DNA of 64,000 nucleotides from Kineosporia mesophila. Its GTDB lineage: Bacteria > Actinomycetota > Actinomycetes > Actinomycetales > Kineosporiaceae. The notes under the pieces were generated by a model, which had not been told where the DNA came from, did not search any database, and saw only the letters and a program-made list of their open reading frames with translations. Numbering within the stretch: the first letter of the stretch is position 1; each line of letters starts with the position of its first letter. Below, in pieces: positions 17,705 through 25,496 of the stretch. The stretch spans positions 1 through 64,000 of the forward strand of contig NZ_JAJOMA010000033.1 in NCBI RefSeq assembly GCF_021129235.1, given 5' to 3'. A program made the position numbers and the translations under genes.

Positions 17705-19338
17705 TGCGCACCCCCACCGTTGCGCCCGGCCAGTTCCTGGAGCAGGGGCGGGGAGTCGAACATGTCCAGAACCACCTCCAGCAGCACCATCTCGTCGGTG
17801 GGCGCCTCGGCCAGGGCGGCCTCGAGCTCACCGTTGGTCCACACCGTGCGCGTGCTCACCAGGCCACCGCCCAGGGCCAGCGCGAGCGCCGTCCAGTCCC
17901 AGGCGGCGATGTCGTTGTAGGCGGCCTTCGGGCTCTGCAGGGCCCGCTCGATCGTGTAGCCGTCGTTGTTGATCAGCACCACCACCGGGGTCAGCCCGGC
18001 CCGGACGATCGTGCTCAGCTCCTGCACGGTCATCTGGGCCGCGCCGTCACCGACGAACAGCACCGGGCGGCGGTCCGGTTCGGCCAGGCCCAGGCCGAGC
18101 GTGGCGGGCAGCGCGTACCCGATGGAGTTCCAGACCGGCTGGCCGACGTACACGGTGTCGTCGGGCAGGGTCATCCGCACCGAGCCGAAGAACGCGGTGC
18201 CGGTGTCGGCGAGCACGGCCGTGCCGGACGGGAGCCAGGTCTCGATCGTCTGCCAGAGCGATTCCTGAGTGAGGGCGTCGTCCGGGTCGACCGGCACCGG
18301 GGTCCGCGGCGGCCGGGCCGGGTACTCCCGGTCGGGGAACCGCACCGTGGCACAGACCTGCGCCAGGACCCGTACGGCGTCGGCGAACAGGACCTCGTGC
18401 TCACCGGCGCGGGTGGCCGAGAAGTGGATGTCCCGAACGTCTTCCACCCGGTGGGTGAAGAAGCCGGTGAGCACGTCACTGGCCACCGTACCCAGCTCGA
18501 CGACCAGGTCCGCCTCCGCGACCAGAGCCGCAGTCGACGCGTCCACCATCGTGCCCGCGTAGTCGCCCCGGTGCAGCGGCTGGGAGGCATCGATCGCGCC
18601 CTTGGCGGCGAGCGAGGTGACCAGCGGGATGTTGGCGGCGCGGGCGGCCTCGAGCACGGCGGCGGAGAGATCGAAACGGGGAACGAGGTGCCCGACGACG
18701 AACACGGGTTTCGTTGCGCCGGTGAGCCTTCGGGTCAGATCGGCGGTGAGGTCCCGGAGCCCGGCGGGGTCGCTGAGACTGCGCAGCGGGGTGGTCAGGC
18801 GCCCGGCGTCGAGGGGGAGCGTGGCCAGGTCCATCGGGATGCTCAGGTAGGTGGGGCGGCGGTGCGTGGTCGCGGCGAGCAGCACGGCGTCGATCTGCTC
18901 GGCGGCGCGGTCGGCGGTCACCGTCTCCTGGTGCACCACCACCTGGGCGAACGCGGTCGAGAACCGGTCGAAGACCCCGTCCGCCAGCGTGTGGTGGACC
19001 TTCCGGCCCTGAGTGACGGCCGCGGTGGAGGGGCTGCCGACGATGTGCACCACGGGCACGTCCTCGGCCGCGCTGCCGGCCACCGCGTTGAAAGCACTGA
19101 GTTCGCCCACGCCGTAGGTGGTCACGAGTGCGGCCAGGCCCCGGGAGCGGGCGTAGGCGTCGGCCGCGTACCCGGCGTTGAGCTCGTTGGGTGAACCGGT
19201 CCACTGCAGGTCCGGGACCTTCGTCAGGTGGTCGAGCAGGGTCAGGTTGAAGTCGCCGGGCACGCCGAACAGGTGCCCGACGCCGGCCTGCCGCAGTCGG
19301 TGCCCCAGGTACTCCGCCAGAGTGATCTGCTCCGTCAT
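17701..19338 (-). CDS. Thiamine-dependent 2-keto acid decarboxylase (indolepyruvate/pyruvate type)
   Basis: A 545-residue ThDP enzyme decarboxylating a 2-keto acid to an aldehyde. The N-terminal domain begins LAEYLGHRLRQAGVGHLFGV and contains the catalytic glutamate in GSPNELNAGYAADAYAR. The C-terminal ThDP motif runs from GDGAAQMTVQE to INNDGYTIE. The overall pattern matches indolepyruvate, phenylpyruvate or branched-chain decarboxylases (IpdC/KdcA); pyruvate decarboxylase is an alternative. ATG 19338 begins MTEQITLAEYL. It is the first gene of an operon with the aminotransferase, divergent from an Lrp-type regulator whose intergenic palindromes probably control both. Confidence 0.93.
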   Translation of the reverse strand: MTEQITLAEYLGHRLRQAGVGHLFGVPGDFNLTLLDHLTKVPDLQWTGSPNELNAGYAADAYARSRGLAALVTTYGVGELSAFNAVAGSAAEDVPVVHIVGSPSTAAVTQGRKVHHTLADGVFDRFSTAFAQVVVHQETVTADRAAEQIDAVLLAATTHRRPTYLSIPMDLATLPLDAGRLTTPLRSLSDPAGLRDLTADLTRRLTGATKPVFVVGHLVPRFDLSAAVLEAARAANIPLVTSLAAKGAIDASQPLHRGDYAGTMVDASTAALVAEADLVVELGTVASDVLTGFFTHRVEDVRDIHFSATRAGEHEVLFADAVRVLAQVCATVRFPDREYPARPPRTPVPVDPDDALTQESLWQTIETWLPSGTAVLADTGTAFFGSVRMTLPDDTVYVGQPVWNSIGYALPATLGLGLAEPDRRPVLFVGDGAAQMTVQELSTIVRAGLTPVVVLINNDGYTIERALQSPKAAYNDIAAWDWTALALALGGGLVSTRTVWTNGELEAALAEAPTDEMVLLEVVLDMFDSPPLLQELAGRNGGGAQ

Positions 19339-19354
19339 CCCAACAACATGAGGG

Positions 19355-19406
19355 TTGCGCGGCAGAATGCGCAATATGCTGTTTTGAGGTTGAGCAATCT
19401 GCTCAA
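19355..19406. promoter_or_regulatory. Two inverted repeats, likely Lrp-family operators
   Basis: TTGCGC (19355-19360) and GCGCAA (19369-19374) form one dyad, and TTGAGCAATCTGCTCAA (19390-19406) forms a second with perfect 7-bp arms and a 3-bp centre. Both lie between the decarboxylase and the Lrp regulator start, so they could serve cross- and autoregulation. Confidence 0.7.
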
Positions 19407-19431
19407 TGAGTCGTCGTCGAAAGGATTGGCA

Positions 19432-19917
19432 TTGAGCAAGCTGACACCTGTGGATGCCACCGACGCGCGCATCCTGCTGGCCCTCGACCGCGACCCTCAG
19501 GCCACGGTGGTCGCGCTCGCGAACGATCTTCAGCTGGCCCGCAACACCGTGCAGGCCCGGTTGCGGAGGATGAGTGAGAACGGCGCCCTGAGCCGCATCA
19601 GCTGCCGGGTCGAGCCCGAGGCCGTGGGGTACCCGCTGCTGGCGCTGGTGACGGTGTCGATCAGCCAGCGCATGCGGGAGGAGGCCACCCGGGCGCTGGA
19701 CTCGCTGCCCGAGGTGGTCGAGCTGCTCGCCACCACCGGCGACGGCGACCTGCTGGCGCGGGTGGTGGCGAGGGACACGGGCGACCTCAACCGGATCACC
19801 GAGATGCTCGTCGACATGCCCGGTATCGAGCGCACCAGCACCGCGATCGTGCTGCGGCGGGTGCGGTCGCTGCGGATGGACCCGTTGCTGGAGCGTCTGG
19901 CCGGCTCTAGGGAGTGA
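19432..19917 (+). CDS. Lrp/AsnC-family transcriptional regulator
   Basis: A 161-residue regulator. The N-terminal helix-turn-helix is VDATDARILLALDRDPQATV then ALANDLQLARNTVQARLRRM, and the C-terminal RAM/ligand domain starts near residue 65 (VGYPLLALVTVSI). TTG 19432 was selected because AAGGA (19421-19425) lies six bases ahead. An in-frame upstream ATG at 19348 would place the operator palindromes inside the gene. It is divergent from the decarboxylase/aminotransferase operon, the standard arrangement for an amino-acid-sensing Lrp regulator of a degradation pathway. Its stop overlaps by eleven bases the stop of the convergent gene. Confidence 0.9.
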   Translation: MSKLTPVDATDARILLALDRDPQATVVALANDLQLARNTVQARLRRMSENGALSRISCRVEPEAVGYPLLALVTVSISQRMREEATRALDSLPEVVELLATTGDGDLLARVVARDTGDLNRITEMLVDMPGIERTSTAIVLRRVRSLRMDPLLERLAGSRE

Positions 19918-21136
19918 TCTCGGTCCGGTCGAGCGCCGAAAGCAGGTCATGCAGCAGGTCTTCGGGGTCTTCCAGGCCGACCGACAGGCGCAGGTGGCCG
20001 TATCGCAGGAACGGCTCCGGGTAGTGCTCGCTGCCGCCCCGGGCGTCCGGGCCGACGTGCACGACGAGCGACTCGTCGTGGCCCAGCGAGACGGCCGACG
20101 TGATCACCCTCAGCTGCCCCACGAACCGGTTCTGGGTGGCGGAGTCACCGGCCAGGGCGAAGGCCATCATGCCCCCGAAACCCCGGCCGCCGAACTGTTC
20201 CCGGGCCAGGTCGTGCTGCGGGTGGGACGGCAGGCCGGGATAGGCGACGAACGCGATCCGGGGGTCGCCCGCGAGGAACCCGGCGACCCGTTCGGCCGAC
20301 GCCAGATGTTGTTTCAGCCGCAGCGGCAGGGTCACCGAGCCGCGCATGATCATCCACGCGTTGAACGGCGAGATCACGCCGCCCACATCGACAATGGCGT
20401 CGTGGCGGATGCGCCCGATGGTCTCCGCGTCACCGATCACCGCCCCGCCCATGGCGTCGCCGTGGCCGTTGATGTACTTCGTCAGCGAATGGACGACCAG
20501 GTCGGCTCCGTCGGTCAGCGCGCGGTAGAGCGGTGGTGGGGTGAAGGTGGCGTCCACGGTCAGCCGGGCGCCGGCGGCGTGGGCGATCTGCGCCAGCTCC
20601 CGGATGCCGGCCACCTTGGTGGTCGGGTTGGCGATGGTCTCGACGTGGACGATGCGGGTGTTCGGCCGGATCGCGGCGCGCACGGCGTCCAGGTCGGCGA
20701 CGTCGACGAACGTCGCCTCGATGCCGTAGCGATCGGGCAGCAGCTGGGCGAACAATCGCCACACGGCCTCGTAGGTCACGTCCGAGACCACCACGTGGTC
20801 ACCGCTCTTCAGCAGGGTGAAGAAGACCCCGTGCAGCGCCGCGACCCCGGTGGCGAACACCGCCGCCGCCTCACCACCCTCCATCGCCGCGAGCTTGCGC
20901 TCCAGCCCGGCCTGGTTGGCGTTGCCGTTACGCGTGTACAGCGGCCGGTCGGTGGCCGACCAGTTCATCGCCGCCGGGTCTTCGGGCAGCCGGTAGGAGT
21001 TCGCCATCACCAGGGGCGTGCGGATCGCCCCGCTGCCCTCGTCCACCCGGTTGCCGCCGTGCACCGCCCAGGTGCTGTCACCCACACTGGCCGGGTCGTG
21101 CTTGTCGGGCCGGTGTTCGTCCTCGATCTCCATCAC
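19907..21136 (-). CDS. Cystathionine gamma-synthase/lyase-family PLP enzyme
   Basis: A 409-residue enzyme of the trans-sulfuration family (cystathionine gamma-synthase, gamma-lyase, methionine gamma-lyase). Family signatures include LYTRNGNANQAGLERKLAAM, the ATGVAALHG stretch, and the PLP lysine in VVHSLTKYINGHGD. Replacement of the usual YSR(x)GNPT motif by LYTRNGNANQ is notable and seen in less-characterised subgroups, so the exact substrate is not assignable. The first residues (MMEIEDEHRPDKHDPASVGD) look like a polar extension. No sulfur-metabolism genes are adjacent; the gene stands alone and converges with the Lrp regulator. Confidence 0.88.
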   Translation of the reverse strand: MMEIEDEHRPDKHDPASVGDSTWAVHGGNRVDEGSGAIRTPLVMANSYRLPEDPAAMNWSATDRPLYTRNGNANQAGLERKLAAMEGGEAAAVFATGVAALHGVFFTLLKSGDHVVVSDVTYEAVWRLFAQLLPDRYGIEATFVDVADLDAVRAAIRPNTRIVHVETIANPTTKVAGIRELAQIAHAAGARLTVDATFTPPPLYRALTDGADLVVHSLTKYINGHGDAMGGAVIGDAETIGRIRHDAIVDVGGVISPFNAWMIMRGSVTLPLRLKQHLASAERVAGFLAGDPRIAFVAYPGLPSHPQHDLAREQFGGRGFGGMMAFALAGDSATQNRFVGQLRVITSAVSLGHDESLVVHVGPDARGGSEHYPEPFLRYGHLRLSVGLEDPEDLLHDLLSALDRTEITP

Positions 21137-21396
21137 CGCACCCTATTGATCAGTGCATGACCTACGGCCGGGCCACCCGGTAGCCGCCCGGCCAGGGCAC
21201 CGACGCGTCCCTGATCTGGAGTTCGTGGGTGGTGGTCCCGCCCTGGCCAACCGGTTCGGCCTCGTCACGGGGGTGGACGACCCGATCGATGGTGGACGCG
21301 GGTGGGCCTCGTGCGGGTGCCGCGGGAGCAACCTGGGCGAGCCGGACGACCCGCCCGGCGTAGTTACCCGGCCCAGACCGATGCGACCCCCCACCT
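21137..21396. other. Intergenic stretch without a supportable gene
   Basis: Between the start of the cystathionine synthase-type gene and the paired repeat. A plus-strand open frame crosses it, but it has no good start, no Shine-Dalgarno and no recognisable family; I read it as non-coding or decayed sequence. Confidence 0.5.
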
Positions 21397-21485
21397 GTTC
21401 GTGATCATGCAAAACCTCCCCGGCGTTCTAGAACTCTGAAGGCCACAGTTCTAGAAGTCTGGGGAGGTTTTGCATGATCACGAAC
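21397..21485. repeat. Paired (inverted) copy of the dispersed palindromic repeat
   Basis: The left arm reads GTTCGTGATCATGC then AAAACCTCCCC (21397-21421); the right arm GGGGAGGTTTTGC then ATGATCACGAAC (21461-21485) is its exact reverse complement over 25 bases. The interior carries two TTCTAGAA palindromes that can extend the stem. It lies about 30 bp beyond the stop of the minus-strand hydrolase gene, so it could also terminate or protect that transcript. Confidence 0.9.
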
Positions 21486-21513
21486 AAAAGGGGTAGGGAA
21501 GGGGGCCCGGTCG

Positions 21514-22992
21514 TCAGAGCCGCTCGGCCAGCAGAGCCCTCACGACCCTCGGCAGCGGACGCAGCATCCACCGGGCGAAACGCCAGGCCATCTGGGTGAA
21601 CAGGGTGCCCGCGGTGCCGACGACCAGCCCGGACACGAAGGTCTGCATGGCCACGCGTTCCATCGTGAAGCCGGGTTGGACGTCGGGCCAGGACACGATG
21701 GTGACGTCGGTGATGAGCACCCGGGGGTCGGCCTCGGCGGACGAGCCGGTCACCAGCCGGGCCGTCAGCAGGTGGTCGCCGGCGCTGCCGTCGGCGAGCG
21801 CGATGTAGCGGCCCGAGGCGGGTACCGGGTAGCGCGCGAGGCTGATGAAGACGGGCACGGCGTCGAGCTCGAGCAGGATCTGCTCGGTGCCGTCACTACC
21901 GCTGACCTCGATGTCGAAGGTGATCAGCCCGTCGCCCGGCAGTAACCGCAAAACCTTGGCGGACGCGGGAAAACGCCGGTTGAGGTGCAGCTCGACATCG
22001 GTCACACGGCTGTCGCGGTGCGGGACGGGCAGGGGGCGCTGGGCGCCCATCAGCTGCTGCAGGCCGGCCCGGCGCCCGAGCACCAGGGGCTTCTTGCGGC
22101 CGCGCGAGTGGTAGTACGAGGAGAGATGGCCGACATCGGCGTCGTGCAGGGGCGACCAGCCGTACCCGACGCCGCGCGCGGCCTCGCGCACCGAGAGCGC
22201 GTACCAGTCCACGGCGTACAGGTGGGCTTCGGAAACCGCCTCGAAGAACGTGGGTCTCAGGGCGAGACCGGCGTACAGCGAGACGTCGACGACGGCCGAC
22301 ATCCCGCCCTTGCGATGGTAGGGACGGCCGAACACCGAGGCGTACGAGTCCACGAACGGGCCCTCGTCGTCGCGGGTGGGGCGGATGCGCGGCAGCACCA
22401 CGTCGATCAGGTCCGCGGCGCCGCTGAGCCGGCTGAGCCGGTTCTCCGGGGCGTCGAGCAACGTCACCTGGCGCGGGGCGCGGCCCAGGGCGGCCGCGGC
22501 GTGCACGGCGACGGCGCTGCCGTGACTGTGGCCGATGAGATGAAGCTGGGCCTGGGGGTTTTTCAGCGACTGCTGCAGGGCCGCGGCCAGGCGCCGGCCG
22601 TTGACCTGGGTGGCCTGGCGTGAACGGTGGGCCATCATCACGCCGACGTCGGTCGCGGACTCGTCGATCCACGAGTAGTGCAGCACGCAGTGGTCGGGGC
22701 CCAGCGCCTCCAGGGCCCCCAGCAGCTCCACGTGGTACGAGCTGAGGGTGCGCCCGACCGGATCGACCAGGCGCGGGTCCCAGGCCGGCAGCGCGGGCAC
22801 CAGGTCGGTGATGGCGTGCAGCCGTTCCTGCAGCCGGAAGCCGGGCTGCCAGCCGTGCACGAACACATGGACGTAGCGCTCGGTGACGCTGGACTCCTCG
22901 ACAGGATGGAATATCACCCCGTCGAAACGACTCAGCCGACGTAACGGAGTGTCCCACCCTGCTCGCGCAGCGGCACCGAATCCCAAGCGCAC
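21514..22992 (-). CDS. Alpha/beta-hydrolase with C-terminal membrane segment
   Basis: A 492-residue protein whose core holds the lipase-type nucleophile elbow LHLIGHSHGSAVAVHAAAAL (serine in GHSHG) preceded by the strand YVHVFVHGWQPG that would form the oxyanion region. A long beta-rich segment follows, and the final 60 residues contain a hydrophobic stretch (TFVSGLVVGTAGTLFTQMAW) followed by basic residues, suggesting a C-terminal membrane anchor. No signal peptide is visible. It resembles class 3 lipase or esterase-like proteins, but substrate is unknown. GTG 22992 is the longest start; a shorter start at the segment beginning RYVHVFVHG is possible. Confidence 0.7.
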   Translation of the reverse strand: MRLGFGAAARAGWDTPLRRLSRFDGVIFHPVEESSVTERYVHVFVHGWQPGFRLQERLHAITDLVPALPAWDPRLVDPVGRTLSSYHVELLGALEALGPDHCVLHYSWIDESATDVGVMMAHRSRQATQVNGRRLAAALQQSLKNPQAQLHLIGHSHGSAVAVHAAAALGRAPRQVTLLDAPENRLSRLSGAADLIDVVLPRIRPTRDDEGPFVDSYASVFGRPYHRKGGMSAVVDVSLYAGLALRPTFFEAVSEAHLYAVDWYALSVREAARGVGYGWSPLHDADVGHLSSYYHSRGRKKPLVLGRRAGLQQLMGAQRPLPVPHRDSRVTDVELHLNRRFPASAKVLRLLPGDGLITFDIEVSGSDGTEQILLELDAVPVFISLARYPVPASGRYIALADGSAGDHLLTARLVTGSSAEADPRVLITDVTIVSWPDVQPGFTMERVAMQTFVSGLVVGTAGTLFTQMAWRFARWMLRPLPRVVRALLAERL

Positions 22993-23011
22993 GGTCCTAC
23001 TTTGGCAGTAA

Positions 23012-23647
23012 TCACGAGCGCCCCGGGGCAGCGGGGGAACGGCGGCGGTTCACCAGGGCGACGATCTGCGTCACCACCAGCGCGATCACCAGCGCGGCGA
23101 CCACCCCCTGCCAGGGCTCGGGGAAGATGCGGCCGCCCACCGTGCCCATCGCCCCGTAGACGAGCGACCACAGAGCGCAGGCGGGCGCGTTCGCGACCAG
23201 GAAGGTGCGCCAGTCGAGCCCGAGGAACGCCGCGGCCAGCAGCACCGGGATGCGCCCGCCCGGCAGCAGTCGCGACACCAGCAGGGTCTGCAGGGGATGG
23301 GCGTTCAGCCGGTCCTCCACCGCGCCCAGGTGCTCGTCGTCGCGCAGCCAGCGCAGACGGCGGGCCATCGCCTGACCGCCCAGCCGGCAGATCGCGTAGG
23401 TGGCCAGGTCGCCCAGGTAGGCCCCGGCCGCCCCCAGCGCCAGCACGACGACCAGCACCCAGGGCTCGTTGTGCCAGGCGAACGCCGCCGACGCGCTCAC
23501 GGCCGCCCCGGTCGGCACGACGGGCACGATCGCGCCCAGGGTCACGGCCAGGAACAGGCCCGCGAGCGCGGCGGCGCCCAGGCCCGAGGAGAGATCCACG
23601 GCATCGGCCGGACTGACTGCGTGCACGCCCGTGAGGCTCCTCTGCAT
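23012..23647 (-). CDS. DedA-family membrane protein
   Basis: A 211-residue polytopic protein of the DedA/VTT family, many of which flip or transport lipids. Hydrophobic segments occur at about residues 22-45, 55-75, 125-140, 150-170 and 175-195. The typical elements GAYLGDLATYAICRLGG and LVSRLLPGGRIPVLLAAAFL, with a conserved arginine and glycines, are present. ATG 23647 gives the family-length protein. It is divergent from the MBL-fold hydrolase, with an inverted repeat GGCACGT/ACGTGCC (23662-23682) in between. Confidence 0.9.
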   Translation of the reverse strand: MQRSLTGVHAVSPADAVDLSSGLGAAALAGLFLAVTLGAIVPVVPTGAAVSASAAFAWHNEPWVLVVVLALGAAGAYLGDLATYAICRLGGQAMARRLRWLRDDEHLGAVEDRLNAHPLQTLLVSRLLPGGRIPVLLAAAFLGLDWRTFLVANAPACALWSLVYGAMGTVGGRIFPEPWQGVVAALVIALVVTQIVALVNRRRSPAAPGRS

Positions 23648-23713
23648 CCGTGCTCGGCGCGGGCACGTCACCTCGACGTGCCGGGCGGGTCCGCCCAGGA
23701 GCATGCTGGCACG

Positions 23714-24505
23714 GTGCCGGCCGAAAATGTTCCCCGAAGTCCCCTGATCTCCTGGCTGGGTCACTCGACCGTGCTGCTGGAGGCCGGGGGAGCCCGGATC
23801 CTGACCGACCCACTTCTGCTCCGGCACAACGGGCCGCTGCGCCGCCGAGGCGCGCGACCGTCCTCCATCGTGTGGGAGAAGCCCGACGTCGTGCTGCTCA
23901 GCCACCTGCACCACGACCATGCCGAACTGCGCTCGCTGCGGCGGGTGGCCCCGGCCCCGGTGCTGACCGCGCCGGCGAACGCGGCCTGGCTGCGGGCCAG
24001 GGGGCTGAACGGGACCGGCCTGGAACCGGAGCAGGTGCACGACGTGCCGGGTACCAAGGCCCAGGTGCGCCTGGTGCGCGCCGATCACGGGCACCGGCCG
24101 ATGCCGCACCGCCCCAACGCTGTGAACGGTCATCTGGTCACGGCGCCGGGTCTGTCGGTGTGGCTGGCGGGTGACACCAGCCTGCACGAGGAGATGGAGC
24201 GCCTGCCCGAGCTGGCCGGTGGCCGGATCGACCTGGCGGTCGTGCCGATCGGGGGCTGGGGCCCGCGGCTGTCGGGTGGTCACATGGACCCGGAACAGGC
24301 GGCGCTGGCGTGTGCCCGCGTGGGTGCCCGGGCGGCGGTCCCGGTGCATTGGGGGACGTTGCGCGCACCGGTCGTGGGCCGGTTCCCTCGGGGGTGGATG
24401 GACGCGGGTGGGCCCGCTTTCGCGCGGGCCCTGGAGCGGGTGGCCCCGGACTGCCGCCCGATGGTGCTGGGGCTGGGCGAGCAGGCCGGGATTCCCGTCC
24501 CCTAG
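23714..24505 (+). CDS. MBL-fold metallohydrolase (UlaG/RomA-like)
   Basis: A 263-residue beta-lactamase-fold hydrolase. The metal-binding motif is SHLHHDHAELRSL (HxHxDH), with further ligands in RADHGH, LAGDTS and PVHWGTL. The opening ISWLGHSTVLLEAGGARILT, without signal peptide, is characteristic of the UlaG/RomA-type or NAPE-PLD-like group, which act on sugar lactones or lipids. GTG 23714 is the chosen start; nothing upstream is family-like. The substrate is not assignable from context. Confidence 0.9.
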   Translation: MPAENVPRSPLISWLGHSTVLLEAGGARILTDPLLLRHNGPLRRRGARPSSIVWEKPDVVLLSHLHHDHAELRSLRRVAPAPVLTAPANAAWLRARGLNGTGLEPEQVHDVPGTKAQVRLVRADHGHRPMPHRPNAVNGHLVTAPGLSVWLAGDTSLHEEMERLPELAGGRIDLAVVPIGGWGPRLSGGHMDPEQAALACARVGARAAVPVHWGTLRAPVVGRFPRGWMDAGGPAFARALERVAPDCRPMVLGLGEQAGIPVP

Positions 24506-24508
24506 AAC

Positions 24509-25432
24509 TCAGCCTGCGGCGCGGTAGGCCTTACCGGCCTTGGTGGCGGTACCGCCCGGGCGGTACAGCCCGGTCTCGTCCTTGCCGTTGGTCGAGGTCG
24601 GGAAGGCGAACCAGGAGTAGTGCTCCACGTAGGAGAGCTTCTGGAGCATGGCCGTGGACTGCTTCACGAACGTCGCCTGGTTGGTGGCGGTCGGGAACTT
24701 GCTCCCGGCGCCGAAGTTGATCAGCGAGTACTCGGTGATCCAGATCTTCTTCTTCGGGTACTTCTGGTGCACCCCCTGGATGTACGACTTCAGCTGCTGC
24801 GTGGCGTTCTTGCTGTTGAAGTCGGAGCCGTACCAGTGCAGCGTGATGAAATCGACGCGGTAGCCGCGCTTCTTGGCGCCCTTCATGAACTTGTCGAGCC
24901 ACTGGCCGTTCTGGTCGGCGCCCCAGGCCACGGCCGGGCTGCCCAGACGCATCTTGGTCTTCTCCAGCTTCGGCCACAGGTTCAGGGCCTTCGTCACGCT
25001 CATGTTCGACTGCTCGGCCAGGTCCGGCTCGTTGAAGCCCAGCAGGGTGTCGCCGTTCTTCCTGGCCGTGGCCAGGTTGGCCGTGGTCACCGAGTCGGCG
25101 CCCCAGATCATCGGGACGAAGTCCACGCCCTGGGGCGCCTTCACCCCGTTCGGGGCGGACGACCAGTTGTAGAACCAGGAGACGCCCGAGTTCTTCAGCG
25201 ACTGGGTGATGCCCTTCTGGTTCCAGAGGGCGGCGCCCTTCTTGACGCTGCCGATGGTGTCCTTCCGGGCGGCGGGCCGGGTCACGGCGGTCTGGGTGAC
25301 AGAGGACGACGTGGTCGCCTTCGCGGTGTCACCGGAGGTCTTGTTCACGGCGGTGGCCGCGGTGGCGGACGCGGTCAGGGCCACGGCCGCGGTCGCCACG
25401 AGGGCAGTGGTGCGCTTGGTCAGGGACGGCAT
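24509..25432 (-). CDS. Secreted GH128-like glycoside hydrolase (beta-1,3-glucanase type)
   Basis: A 307-residue exported enzyme. A signal peptide lies at residues 1-30 (TTALVATAAVALTASATAAT), then a Thr/Ser-rich linker to about residue 65. The catalytic domain has the TIM-barrel motifs WFYNWSSAP, LLGFNEPDLAEQSNMS (acid/base glutamate) and KKIWITEYSLINFG (nucleophile glutamate), the GH128/Asl1 pattern of endo-beta-1,3-glucanases. The likely substrate is fungal or plant beta-glucan, consistent with a soil lifestyle. ATG 25432 was selected because it begins the signal peptide. Confidence 0.88.
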   Translation of the reverse strand: MPSLTKRTTALVATAAVALTASATAATAVNKTSGDTAKATTSSSVTQTAVTRPAARKDTIGSVKKGAALWNQKGITQSLKNSGVSWFYNWSSAPNGVKAPQGVDFVPMIWGADSVTTANLATARKNGDTLLGFNEPDLAEQSNMSVTKALNLWPKLEKTKMRLGSPAVAWGADQNGQWLDKFMKGAKKRGYRVDFITLHWYGSDFNSKNATQQLKSYIQGVHQKYPKKKIWITEYSLINFGAGSKFPTATNQATFVKQSTAMLQKLSYVEHYSWFAFPTSTNGKDETGLYRPGGTATKAGKAYRAAG

Positions 25433-25496
25433 GGTGGTGGAGCCTAGGACCCCGCGGAGCCTGCCGGAGTAGGGCAAAGGTCCTGGCGCGGAGATT

